Shown in pieces: positions 34,707 to 47,500 of a stretch of DNA of 64,000 nt (its first letter is position 1; each line of letters starts with the position of its first letter). The notes beneath the pieces are model-generated. The model was given only the letters and a program-made list of their open reading frames with translations, ran no database searches and was not told the DNA's origin. Both the position numbers and the translations under genes were made by a program. The DNA comes from Sordaria brevicollis (taxonomy: Eukaryota; Ascomycota; Sordariomycetes; Sordariales; Sordariaceae): contig JAUTDP010000006.1 in NCBI GenBank assembly GCA_033439795.1, positions 744,001-808,000 of the forward strand. Direction: 5' to 3'.

Positions 34707-35317
34707 GGTGACATATGAATGGCAAGTTGCTCCGAGAGTTTGCAAAGTTGAGGAGAGGAAGAGTTGTTAAGAAATTGAGGTCGTGACGGCATTGTGATGG
34801 ATGATGCAACGAAACCTCAAAAAAAGAGTCAAGATCTGAGGTTGTTATCATGGACCGCTGAAGCAATCATTAAAATGCCCTATAAGGGTGTGCTAAGACG
34901 CTACTAAAACATGGGAGCTACAACGGCTCTACGTCATGGATCATTAATGATAACTTATCGATAAGAGAAGCTATGCTACGATAAGCCTAATAATGGACGA
35001 ACCATGTTAACATTTGAATTATTATTCTTCTTTTTCTTGAGAACAACGCGCATTCTGCCGAGATATCTTTCATTTACTTTCCTTTTTCTGGTGCTGCTGA
35101 TGCACATGATTGACATTATGACAAGGACCTTTCCCAAGTTTCGATGCAAAGAGTCTCCTCCACCACGGACTACCGATGCCGCATCCTCTGATCAACGAGT
35201 GACAGTTGTTATGGGTATTTTCAACATCGTACAACTTCCGAAGGGTTTACCCTTCCAACACCAGAATGGAGCCCGTATAATTACGAGCTAGTGCCAAGCA
35301 AATCCTTTTCAGGACGA
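34707..35317. promoter_or_regulatory. Promoter of AcpS gene and 3' flank of DUF1774 gene
   Basis: About 610 bases between two genes on the minus strand, moderately AT-rich in the middle (34870-35050). No supported ORF. Confidence 0.5.
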
Positions 35318-36382
35318 TTAGTTGTCGCCGAGAAGAGGAGCGCGCTCGGCATCGGGCTGAGTCTCGCGTCTGCCCCAGCTGACCTCCTTACCGGTCCAAG
35401 CAGGTACGGCGACGACCACAGTAAAGACGAACAGCACCGCCATGATGATGAAGGCAAAGATCCACTGGAAAGCAATGACGCGGTCAAAGAACTGGGCAAC
35501 TCCCAAGGAAGCAGCGAGAACGCTCAAGTTGAAGCCCATGGTGTAGTCCTGCAGGGTGTGTTAGTAACATTATCCGTGAAAGACGAGAGAGAGCAAAGGA
35601 ATCATACCTTGTAGATGACAATAAAGAACATTCCGTAGACAAGGATTGACCAGATGAAGACGTTGGCAAAGATGCGAGCAACAAGGCTGTGCTGGGCAGG
35701 GACCATGATGGCACCGTTCCAGTAGAGAGCAACGAAAGTCCAGGCGAGGGGACCAGAGACAGCGGGCATGTGGATGCCTTTGGGGTAAGCATTATGGCGG
35801 AAGTACAGCGAGGTCAGGTTGATGAAGTTGATGATCAACAGGATCTCGGACCAGATGAAGTGGGAGCGAACGAAGAGCATGACCCAGCCAAAGTGAAGCA
35901 GGTTGTTGAAGATGAAGTGGCTACCGACGGAGGCGGCGGCGTTGACCTTGGCGGAATCGCTGGAGAAGAGGTGGCCGATGTAGCCTAGCTGGACGATGAA
36001 CAAGACAAGCCTAGTCCCGAATGTCAGTTTTCATTTCTCGTATAACAACCATTACGGATGGTACTACTCACCAGTAGATGGAGGTGATGGTGGCATTCTG
36101 TGTGAAACCCGAACGGTGGGCATAGTTCTGGCCCCAAATCGTCCGGCGAATGAGGTGTCCATCGTTGGGGGATTCGAAGTCGTAGTAAACGGTCGTGACA
36201 ACGGAGAGGATCCAAGAGAGTAGAGTCAGGACCTTGTAAGTGGTGATGGATGTCGCGCTATGCGATTCCCGCTTCGCGAAGGGGTTGACTGGTGTCGGAA
36301 GGCTAGTTAGTGCTGTGTACGAACTTTGACGGGCAAGAAGAGTATGGATAGCCGGGCACCTACGATCGCTGAAGTTCGCCAT
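35318..36382 (-). CDS. Polytopic membrane protein of conserved fungal family (probably DUF1774)
   Basis: Four exons on the minus strand (36382-36364, 36288-36072, 36010-35608, 35548-35318) join in frame to 289 residues. Exon 1 is a 19-nt mini-exon (MANFSD plus one base) with a GTAGGT donor. Introns of 75, 61 and 59 nt have ACTAAC or ACTGAC branch sites. The joined start reads MANFSDLNPFAKRESHSAT. About six to seven hydrophobic helices follow: VLTLLSWILSVVTTVYY; WLVLFIVQLGYIGHLF; IFNNLLHFGWVMLFV; ILLIINFINLTSLYF; GPLAWTFVALYW; FANVFIWSILVYGMFFIVIY; and IFAFIIMAVLFVFTVVVAV. The C-terminus is a short acidic tail with a PLLG motif that could be a vacuolar sorting signal (inference). I recognise the sequence as a widespread ascomycete membrane family that I believe is DUF1774. 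Its function is unknown. Confidence 0.82.
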
Positions 36383-38510
36383 GTTGAGCAAGCAAAGGGC
36401 AGCAGATGAACCTGTGTAAGCTCAATGGGCAGACCAAAACCTTTCGTTGTTGATGATGGTGTGTTGTGTATTTGGAAGAGATTCCGACCTGACAGAGGGA
36501 ATACGAAGGAACAGGAAGAAGAAGGTGACGAAGCAGTGCCTGCGGGACAGGATGTAGGGCGTTATGTAAGGGCCGGCCGTGGAGAAAACAAAAACAAGGT
36601 AGGCAAGCAAGGTCCAGATTAGGATGGATGGAGATGGGGGAAACTGGAGGAGGGTGGTGTGGAGGGTTGTTTCGGTTTGCGGGGAAAGCAAGGAGGCAGT
36701 GAACGGATGTAAGTGGACAAGCACGGAAGGTCGATGGAGATGGAGAGCTACACGACTGCGGTACCTTACCTCTCCTCTAATACAGGAATTTTCCATCCAA
36801 CCCAAAGCAAGAGCAACTAGTCTTTCATGCAATACCGAACGGGGGAGGCGAAAGGCAGGAAGGTCTCGTGAGTTCTCTTTCCTTGCTCTTTACCCTCTTC
36901 CCCGCGTGGGATATGAGGCCACTTGCGAACGAGGGTTCCATTCAACATCCGTAAAAGACCGACCATGAGGATTTGAACCAAAAAGAGAACGTAAGATGAA
37001 GAAAAGGTACATCTCTTCTAGCCGCGTAACTGCGTCACTGTCTTGGCCCTTTGTTCGTTCATCCGATCCGTTCGTGCCACCAACAAGCAACACAACACAC
37101 ACAACAGGCCAGAAACAAGCCAGCCAGCCAGCTCTTCAATGGAAAAGCTCGGATTATCCCAGACCAGCCAGCCCGGTAGAGCGAGGAAGCAGGCAGGCAG
37201 GTAGGTATGTAACCATCATCAGTGTTCATCTTTCCCCGCGCCCGGTTTCACCACATGACTCTGGGACTCGGACAAGTAGAACAAGCTTCCTGGTAGGTAG
37301 TAGCTGAAGCCGGTATTATACCACAGTACACTAGGCGCCTGCTGATATGATTTGCGGAACCGTTTCACAACGCGTCCGTCGCGACTGGCAAGGCTCCATC
37401 TTTCGATTGATTTGCACAATACGAATCTCGCTGTTCCTCACCGTTGCCAATCTGCTTCTCTTGGGCATGAGTTGGAGAAAATGATTGGCAAGAGCGTCGA
37501 AGTGATGGGAGTCTCGAACTTGAGAACCTTGAGGAATGCTACAGAGTGGGGACGAGAAGGTGGGGCTTGGAGAGCAGATGAGGTCTTTCCATGTTTCTGA
37601 TTGGTTGAATAGGAAGAACAATGTCGTCATCGTGCTTGCCCTGTTCAAACTGTCAGTCTGCCAGTTCTTTCTCCAAGCCGGCTCATACCGAATGTTCATC
37701 TTGCATCTTCTCTAAACTGGCAGTTGAAGGCGGAAATATTCAAGATGCTTCAGGTTACTCTCGGTTTTTTTCTCAGGGACCAAGATCGTTGAAAAGTTTG
37801 ACCTTGAAAGCGTCTAGATAGCCAATTTGTAGAAAAGACGCTACGGACGGGCTACCACTTTGTCAAACAAACCACCACCTCTGTTTATATTTACTTTTCC
37901 CTATCTTCCATCCATGGATGCATAATGTGGAAGATCCCGATATGTCCTGACCTGATACGTGAGCTATGCCGGGAAGCCAAGCGACATTATGCTGTGCCCC
38001 CAATGCCGTCTTAAGCTCAAACACTCTCACCGGCCACTCAGCCTTCATGTGTCTATCTTCGATCGGCCCATGACACAACAGCCAATTACTGCTCTTGAAT
38101 CCATTCACTCCTGCCAAAAGAGGCCCTTTTGGAGATAGGCAATGGTTGGGTCCGAACCATGGATGACAGGGAAGTCGAGCAAGTGTTTCAGTTGCTTGGT
38201 TCGAGGTCGGTGAATCTTCAAGCTCAATGAACACACCTAGTACTCATCGACAGGATCCAGAAGGAAGGAAGCAATCACTCACCATCACTCTGTGATAAGT
38301 ACCATCAAAGCGAGTTCTTAGGTAGGTCTAAACATCTTTTTGATACACACAAAAACACAAGTTCTACAACTAAATGAACGATGAAAAATGGCCTTTGACG
38401 CCTAACACAATGCAAATCTTACATGTCAACCATCGACAAATTCGACCTTTTCTACCTCCACTTAAGCATTTCTCTCGTTCAAAAAACCACCATGTCAAAC
38501 ATCAAAAGAC
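36383..38510. other. Intergenic region between DUF1774 and dynein genes
   Basis: 2.1 kb containing the promoter of the minus-strand membrane protein gene at the left and the dynein 3' UTR at the right. Short tetranucleotide repeats (GCCA and GCAG/GTAG types) occur near 37115-37210. ORFs up to ~136 codons overlap on both strands without recognisable features. Confidence 0.45.
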
Positions 38511-41500
38511 CTAAGCAGCCTCACTAGCCTCCGCCATAATCGCCTCCCCCTCATCCAACAAATCCGTCACCTTCTTCAAGTTCCCAATCAAACTCCTACC
38601 CAATCCCACAAGCAACAACTTCTCCGCATTGGCCGGCAGTCCCAAATACGTAGGCGGCTCGCGCTCGGGCAGCTTCTGGATCCAGCTCATGAATTCCTGG
38701 AGCGACGTGCCGCTGGGGACCACCAGATCGCCTCCTCCTTCCTTCCTCTGTTCCTCGTCGTTATCGTCGGAGTTTTCATGAGTGACTTCGACGAGCTTGT
38801 GGCCAATATCGAAAGCGGACGGGGTAAGGAAGGTGTGTACGAGCTGGTTGAGCATCTTGAAGTCTTGCTCGTCGTCAATCTTACCGCCGTAGGTCTCGAC
38901 GATGAGGTAGCGGATCATTTCCCAGGGAATGTTAGAGGGAGCAATGTTGGTGCGGCCGTGGGCGGCGGTGTCGACCCAGGTGTCGATGACGTGCGCGGAG
39001 CATTCGTACTGTTTTGGTTTTGTTAGCATCATCTTCAGTCTAAGCTAAGTGAAGATAGGTAAAGAAAACTTACATCGGCATCATTAAACTCCCAGAATCC
39101 CTTCCAGCCCAGGTTAGGCGCATACCGCAACCTTTCCTGAACAACAGCGTGCAAGAACGACAGCAGCAGGTAAAGTCTTGTCCGCTCCACGGGGCTCTTG
39201 AGCGACCTGGTCGAGATGCTCGACATGGAATCCTTCATGTTGGCTCTGACACCAGCCGGCTGCTCGTACATGAGCACTCTTGACGCACGGAGCAAGTTGA
39301 CGGGAATCTTGGGACTCGATTCCATGGACAAGAAGAGTCTGAACTCCGGGTTGGGGTTGAGCGTCTCCATCTTCTTCTCCACGCCTTGCAGCCAGCCGGG
39401 AGCGAGATGGACGTTCTTGATGAGAACCCATGATCCGGTCTGGGCGGCGTTGGCAATGGCCTTGTCGGCACTGCCTTCGGCTTCGGCTGAACCCATCGCG
39501 ATGTTGGTGCAGCGGACGCGCATGCGCTCAACGAGACCGTCGACCTTGTAAGAGGCATCGAAGCCGGGGGTCGAGACGAGAGCGATGGGCCGGATGGCAG
39601 AGACTTGGTCAACGGTTTGCTTGAGGTCCTCGACAATGTCAAAGAGGTCTGAGCCGAAGACAAGAGTGACGAAGCGCTCAGCCGCAGGAACGAAACGATC
39701 GAGGCGGAAGAGCTTGACAAGCAGCAGTGACATAAGCGCGCGGTCGTTCGGCTCGGTTTCGTCGGTCCAGATCTTGGGAACGAAATCCTCAGCGAGCTCC
39801 TCAGTGAAGAACTTCTCCCAATCCGCCTCGGGAACAGCATCGATCTTGTCCTTAAGAGCAGGAGTCTTCTTGGCCCGCGCGAATGCCTCATCGCGGGTGG
39901 TCTGATCGATCGAGACATCCTTACCCTCGATGCGCTCATCAAGAATGATATCCAGCAGACCCTTATCCATCTTGTATGGCGAAGCCTGGGCGAGAAGCAT
40001 AGCGAGAGTAATGCGATCCTTCTGCAGGAGACCCAATGCAGTGCGCTTGAAGGTGGTCACGAAAAGATCCTTGACAATGATATCCCTCCTGACATTGTGG
40101 TTTGTCTCGTTGGCCAGGTGAGGGTTTCCGTGAAGAACAGAGTGGAAAATATCAAGGAAGTACTGCAGCGAGAAGCGGTAGAAGTGATTGAGGTAGTGCA
40201 GCTGTTCGAGAACGGCGAATACGGCACTGCAAGACCTGGCAATGATGTTGTACTGCAAAGTGATCTGCTCCACCTCGGCCATGACGCCCTCGGTGTTGCT
40301 CATCTTAGCTGAAATCTCCGCAGCCTCCGTCTTGAGGGTCTCGAGCGTCTCGATAACGTGGTCGTCGTCAAGAATGTTGCCGCGCGACTCGTTGAGAGCT
40401 TGGAGCAGCTTCTTCTCAAGCTGGCGAAGATGGACCTTGAACTCGCCCTGCAGCTTGATAAGGTTGGACCGCCTCTCATCCACATCAGGTCTCTCAGACT
40501 TGAGAACCTCGTTGAGTGACTGCGTCTGCAAACTGCTCTGCGTGACTGTGAAGTTGACAAACGTCGTCCTACTGCAGATATCCGGCGCGAACGTAGCGGA
40601 CGGATCTCTGGTAGACAGGTAAAGCTTGAAGGCAGGCGAGAAATCGATCTGCTGCTTGCCAAGTTGGATAAGGACACGGCCACCGGTCTTCTGGTACTCC
40701 TTGTTGAGCACATGGTTGAGCACAGGATCAAGGTGTTCGGCATCTTGGATAAGGATCGGGTTACCGAAACGAAGAGAACTCTCCAGCACCTTGGTGAACG
40801 AATCATCCAGGAAGCTTGTGACGGTAAGTTTGCGATCCTTAGACTCCCTGTTAAGGAACTCGGTAACGCGGCCCGAAGGATCGATGATGAGCGGGTACCG
40901 GTTAAATCTCTTGAGGATAATCGCATTCTCCGTGCACAAGTCATCCACGGGCAGCGTGTTCTCCTGCCAGCTAAGCCTCTCATCCGCAGTCGAGAGGTAC
41001 TCAGTCATCGGGTTGTGTTGCTTGAACTGGACACCCGACAAGTGCAGCTGGTGAAGCCAGTCTTCCATCATCGACTTGCGGAACGTCTGGTCATACAAAC
41101 CGCTGTAAGCCAGGAAAGCTGCCGCAACGAGGACGTCGCCGACGAGCGTGCTAATCTGCGTCTCGAACGACCTGCTACCTTCCTCCCAACGAGTTCTCTC
41201 GCTCGACAAGCTGTCGAGAAGCTTGACACTCCTGTCGACCTTGAACTGAACCCTCGACATCTCCGCCTTGATGGCTTGCGTCTCGCTGATGAGTGCCGCG
41301 TACTCAGTCTTGTAGCGCGCAATACTGTTCTCGAGAGTAGAGATGGTCTGCTCAACAGCCTTAGCCTCGGCCTTGGTCTGAAGAGCCTGCTCCTCAAGCA
41401 ACATGACTTCCTCTCTGAGAGGGCCAACACGGTCGAGAATCTCAGCATAGTTAACCTGCGCCTCAACCCACTGCACGAGGGGACCGCAAGCCTTGGACGC

Positions 41501-44500
41501 GCGATTGACCTTCTCGAACGTGAACTCAGGGTTGGCCAAAAACTCGTTGCGCATCTTGACTCTCAAGCTCTTGGTCATCTGCTTCTCGTTGTTGAAGTTG
41601 ACAATGCTGGCAATGAAGTCATCTCTGCGGACAATACCCTGGATCGTCTTCCAGTCGTTCGCCTTGTGACCAATGAGCGTGCAAACGGACTCAAGGGCAA
41701 GCTTGACACCAGAGGGAGGAGTAGGCATGGACCTGACTTCCGTGAGATGTTGTCTCTTGATGCTGCTGACGGAAGCCTTGGCTTCTTCGACAGCCGGCTC
41801 AGCCCTGGCGAGATCCTCCAACACAACCTTCTTGCGGCTCGCAACCTCAGCTTCCTGCTTCTCAAGCGCAGCCTGGATCTCGAGAGAGATGTTCTTCCTT
41901 TGCTCGGCTTCGCGTTGATCAGCCACCATGCGCTGCAGCTTCTCATTGGCTTCGGCGTCCTTTTGCTCCAACTGAGCCTTCTTCTCCGATAGAGTAACCC
42001 TAAGGTCACGGACCTTGTCGACCGTGTCACGCAACTTCTCCAAACCAACGTTAAGATGGCGCTGCTGCTCCTCCAGGTCCTCCCGCTTCTCGTTGTAGAG
42101 CTTGACGTACTGAGCAACGAAATCGAGGAAGTGACGAGGAGTAAGGAACGTGACCTTGCCCTGCTGCTTGAGCAGCTTGGCATTGAAGCGCTGCAGCGAG
42201 TAGTGGATGTAAACCATCGCGTTGACAACCGCCTCTCTGTGCGACGGCGGCAAGTTGAGACCTCTGTAGGCAACCGGGATGGTATCCGGCGCAGCCCAGT
42301 TCGGCCGATCGAGATCCACAGAATGAGTAAGCTCGTGAGCAACCTGGAACAGCGCCTGATCGGACCAGTCTCCGAACCAGTTGAGCACGCAACGGTTAAA
42401 GAGCGCAGGCGACGTGGCAGCCTTGGACGACAGGCCGTCCTCGCCGGGCGGGTTCATGGTGAACACCACGTGAAGATTCTTGACAATTTGGCCCGTGAAC
42501 CACTTGTACAGCTCCTCCTGCGAATCAAGCAGCAAGCCCTGGCGCTGCGCACCTTCCTTGCAAGCCGTCATGAGCGCCGCGAGGTCGTCACCCTCGAACA
42601 GACCGGGCACCTCAGCGTTGGCGAGAAGGGTGTTCATCCTTTCGAGGAAACCGGAATCCAGCACGTTGGACTCATCCATAATGAAGCAGATCTTCTCTCC
42701 CTTGCAACCACACCTCCTCAACACCTCTCTCAAATCCTCATCAAAGTCCTCGGCCGAGTACTTGCCATGCACCTTGATCTGGAACACCTTCAAACCATTC
42801 ATCCACGCCACGAATCTCGACAACGTCGTCTTGCCTGAGCCGCTCACACCAATGAGAATCAAGTGACCCTGAGGCTGTCTGAACACACGATCAATGCGCA
42901 AGACATGCTCCAGGACATCGTTAAACAGAATAAGGGGCACATCAACCTCTTCCTCGCAGAAAGTCTTGAGTCTGGCCTTGACGAAATCGCGCAGCTGCTC
43001 GCGATCAACGGGGACGTAGTTCTTGGACAGCCAGTTGGAGAAGAGGATGGGTCCGCCAAGCGCCTTCTGCTCGTCGATGGTCGGGAAGTACTCCATGGCG
43101 ATTCTGCGCACCGCATCATCGGTCCACTTGCGCTCTTCCTCGTCGACCAATCTGTCCTGGAAGAGACGCAGGGCCTCGTGCGCCCAGATGCGTATGAGAC
43201 CCTCAACGGACAAGGTCTCGAGCGGTCTGATGGCCTCGTACACACCACGCACCCATCTCGTTAATTCACGAGGACTGTACACGTAATGTGGTTGAATCTT
43301 GGGCGTGAACCGTTCTTGCGACTCGAGATAGAAGCGGACCATGGCTTGGGTAAGAGCCTCTGCGTATCCGCGCAGCGAGGGAATGACCTTGAGAACGGCC
43401 GCGTTGAAACTGCCGTAAATCTGCATAAGCGACAGCTCACCGGGGTAATCGACCATGATGAGAGGTGCGTGTCTGAGGAATCTGGCACCCATGGGTGTAC
43501 GACCGGCATCGGTAGGAGGGTTACAAGCACCAACAAACTGGATTCTGTCAAGGGTAACCCAAGCCTTGTCGGATGTCCTCCAGAAACCGTTGTGCTCAAC
43601 CAGCTGACGGAGGAAGGAGATGGCGCGCTGAGTGCCGTACTTGTCAGGGGCGGGCAAGTTAATTTCATCGCAGAAGATAACAAGCCAGCGTCCAATCTGG
43701 GTAGGTGACAGCATGACTCCGTTCAAGGTCTTCTTGTACTCGCAGTACTGCTCGAAAGTCTTGATGAGCAGGTCGGGTGTAGTAGCACTCGAGAAGTTGA
43801 GGCCGACAACCTCCATGTTGGGCAACTTCCTCAGAGCACTGAACAGCGTCATCGTCTTACCGGAACCAGGAGGACCGCAAAGGAGCAGGGGCTTATGCTC
43901 AGCCAACCACGAGTACAGCACATCCTCGTGACGGATGGTGTCGAGAGTGGGGATGACGACATCAGTCTGAGTAACCGAGTGGGTGTTAACCTCGATGGTA
44001 GGAACATGCTGCTGCCAAGTCTGCCATTCGCCCTGAGGCATCGTGACAGTAAAGTCGATCAACGAGCTCGTGCCATCAAGCGGCGGTGACCCGAAGCTCG
44101 CCAAACCAGCAACCTTGTCACCAAAGGCCTTGCGATCCCTGAGAGGGCAGTCACCCGTGAGTGCCCAAACCAAGGCAAGAAGTACCTTCTTGGCGATATA
44201 GCCTTCCACCTGCTCGGGGTCCATAGGGAAGTCAACATGGGCGGAATTGTACTCGATGATATCTCTGACAGCCTTGTTGAGGAGCGAGAACAAAGTACTG
44301 AGCACTCTAGCAACAGTGAACTCCATGATATGTTCGTAGTTCTCAGCCTCCTTGAGAACTTCAACAATAAGGTTATCTCTCGTCAAGAATTCTTGGAGCA
44401 AATCAGCAGCTTGGCTCTGGACAGCCAGCGCCTTAGCAGAAGATTGGCCGGTAGCGACCGCATCCTCATCGAGATCTTCAAAGGCAACGGTGCGCAGTGT

Positions 44501-47500
44501 CTCAATGTAGTTGGAAACCATCATATCGGGAGTGACGGTGTCCTCGCTGAACCAGACCATACCGCAACGAGAAACAGTGGCGAGGGTGGCGTACTTGAGG
44601 TTCTCGACCTCGAACATGATACGCACGTTGGGTGGCAGGTTAAGACGCTCACCGTTGGGCAAAGTGAGAAGCTTGTTGTCATCAAGAACAGAGTTCAAGT
44701 TCTCAACCCATTCGGGATCGACATCACCGTCAAAGACGATCCAGTGACGCTTGGCGTCCTCACCACGGAGGTTATCAACGATCTTGCGTAGAATGCTGGT
44801 AAACAGACCGTCGGTCCACTCTCTGGTGGTCGAGTCCAGGTTACCATAGAGAGCTTCCTTGGACATGACCTTGGAGTCAATGACATGGGAGACGCCCTCG
44901 ACGTTCTCCACTTGCTGAAGGGCATCGAGCAACAACCTCCACGCAGCTGACTTGCCGGAGCCCGAGTTTCCGACCATCATGACACCATGGTGAATCTTCT
45001 GGATTTGGTAAAGCTGCAAGACCTTGGTCATCCAGATGTCGTTGACCACGAGCTGCCTCTCCGCAGCCAAGCGTCTGATGGCCTCCTGCAGCTTCTCGAG
45101 GCTGGCAGGTACATACTTGACGCCGGGGAAGCAAACACCTTCGATGTCCATCATGATCTCGACATCGGATTTGATCAGCTTGGGGGCAATCGTCTCCCTG
45201 ATACTCTGCACGATAATCTCAGGCTCGACAAGCTCCTCGGGGCCAAGCGACTCAGCCCCGCCATTCTCCAAGAGTCTAGCGCGCTTCAAGCCGCCGGAAC
45301 TAACGAGCACACTCTTCAAGGCTCTGAGACCAAAGTCATAATGCGCCTGCTTGGACAGTTTCTGAGAGCACTGGTCGAAGAAAGGCACAGTCTGCTTACT
45401 CAACTGCTTTGCCTGGTTGAAACCCTGCGAGTAAAGCATGACCTCGGCGATGAGCTCCTTGTCGGGCTTCGACATCGCCACACTCCTGAACAGCTTCTTC
45501 AAGTTATCGGGCAGGTTGGAACGGCCGGCGTAGCCAGGGTTCATGGTGATGAAGATACCGGCGTTGGCGTTGACGTGGATTTGTCTGCCGTCAAGCTCGA
45601 TCTGCGCCTTCTCATCTTCGGCGCCCATCTTCAGGCCAAGCTGAATATCCTGGATCTGCTGCGAAACGGCAGAGAGAATCTTCTCTTCCAGACGGTTGAA
45701 CTCGTCGAAGCAGCCCCAAGCACCAACCTGGCAGATACCGAGGAAGATACGGCCCATAGCTTGGTTGTCGAAAGTGTCGTCGCAGCAGAAAACGAGCGTG
45801 AAGCGACCGAGCTGGAGACCGAGTGCCTTGACGGACTCTGTCTTACCTGTACCAGCAGGACCATACGGCGAACCACCCAACCGCTGGCACAGAGCCTGGG
45901 TGAGAGTAAGGAAACACCTATCAGTAAGCGGGGTACGAACAAGTCTGTCCGGAACACCGAGATATTCGAAGCCATAGTTGAGCTTGGCATTGGCCATCTT
46001 GATGTGCAGACGCTGAAGGAAGTCGCCTTCGGGATTGTAAACGTAACGCATCTGCAGAAGCCACATGTAGTGCGTGTTGGAGCTGGCATTGAGCTTCTGG
46101 AGCTTCTCGATCACATCACGCTGGTGAACGCATTCAGTAATAAGCTGTTCGCACTTCTTGCGAAGCAGGACTTCAAGATCGCCCAAAACGGTGTCAGCAA
46201 GCATGCGAAGGACCTGGACCTCGCGGTCGAACAGCAGTTGGAGGTCCTTTCCGCCATCAGCGAGAGCCTGGTCTACCATGGTGGTCCAAACAACCTGAGT
46301 AGCGAGCACGACGATCTGACTGGGGTAAGTGTTCATGAACTTGATGAGTGCATCGCGATCAACCTCTTCGCTCGAGAAGATGGGGGTGAACTCTTCCACC
46401 GCCTCAGCAAGAAGTTCGGCAAGTGTAGCCTTCATGCCACTCTCCAGAAGCGCGAGCCAGTCGTTGATCCTGGGAGTCTTGACAAGGTTGATCTCCTTCT
46501 TGAGCCGGACTGTCTCTCCCTCCTTACTGGTGAAGCCGGAGATGACGCCCTCCTCGTCCATGACAAGGCCGTTCAGACCAGCGAACATCTTCTTGAAGTG
46601 CTTGGCAATACGCATGGTGTCGTTGCTGTTACCAATCATCTCAAGCAAGTCTTCGTCACCAACGAAGTAGAATCTTGGGAACGACACACGCTCCTTCTCG
46701 AGATACTCACCAAGCGCCTTCTGGATCTTGTTGAGCAGCTCAGCAAGACGCTCAAGAGACTTCTGGACATTAGGAATGTTAAGCACGTCCAAGACATTGG
46801 GTTGCTTGTAGACCTTCTTCATGACCGCCAAGAACTCGCTGTTGATATTCTGGAAACGAGAAGACTCGATGGGCAGCAGATGCTTGATGTCGGCGTTGCC
46901 GTGGAAGACACCTTCGAGATACACCCACTGGCGCTGGACGTCAATCCAAATGTCGAACAGTACGTGCACGCGGTTGAGCTTCTCTTCCCAAGAGGACGCC
47001 TCCTCTTCGAACTCCTTGTAGTAGGGCGAGTGCTTCATGGCCTGGAGCGAGTTCAGGTTCTCACTGCACTTAGCGAAGAGGTCGTCCCAGCCACGGATAA
47101 GGCGACACTTCTGCTGATACTGCACAAGCTCAAGACCGTAGCTGGTCCAGGTCTCGCGGACCTGCTTGAGGAACTCCTCGAGAGCCATTTCACCCTGAGC
47201 CTGGATGATGATATCCTTGACGATTACCTCGGTAGCGACCAGATTTAAGTCCCAGACGTCTCCGAGAGTCATAGAGACAGGAGAGTAGCGTTTGCCTGGC
47301 TTGATCTGCTTGTAGATCTTGGTCCAATGCCTATCGCGTACGGCCTCAGACTTGAGCTCGCCAAGAATAGGGTTGACCTTCATGAGCTGCCTCAGGACGT
47401 TCTGGATGTGCTCAAACGCAGCATACTGTCTCATTCTGCTAGGCATTTCCTTAGTCATCTTGATAAGATTATCAATAGACGCACGAATCTTTCTCGGCTG

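Noticed and set aside
40664..41992. 442-codon plus-strand ORF inside the dynein gene
   Set aside because: Antisense shadow across the stalk and AAA5 region. No recognisable fold.
44987..47248. 753-codon plus-strand ORF inside the dynein gene
   Set aside because: It is antisense to conserved AAA-domain coding sequence. The translation has no domain and is a Leu/Glu/Asp-rich mirror of biased codons.
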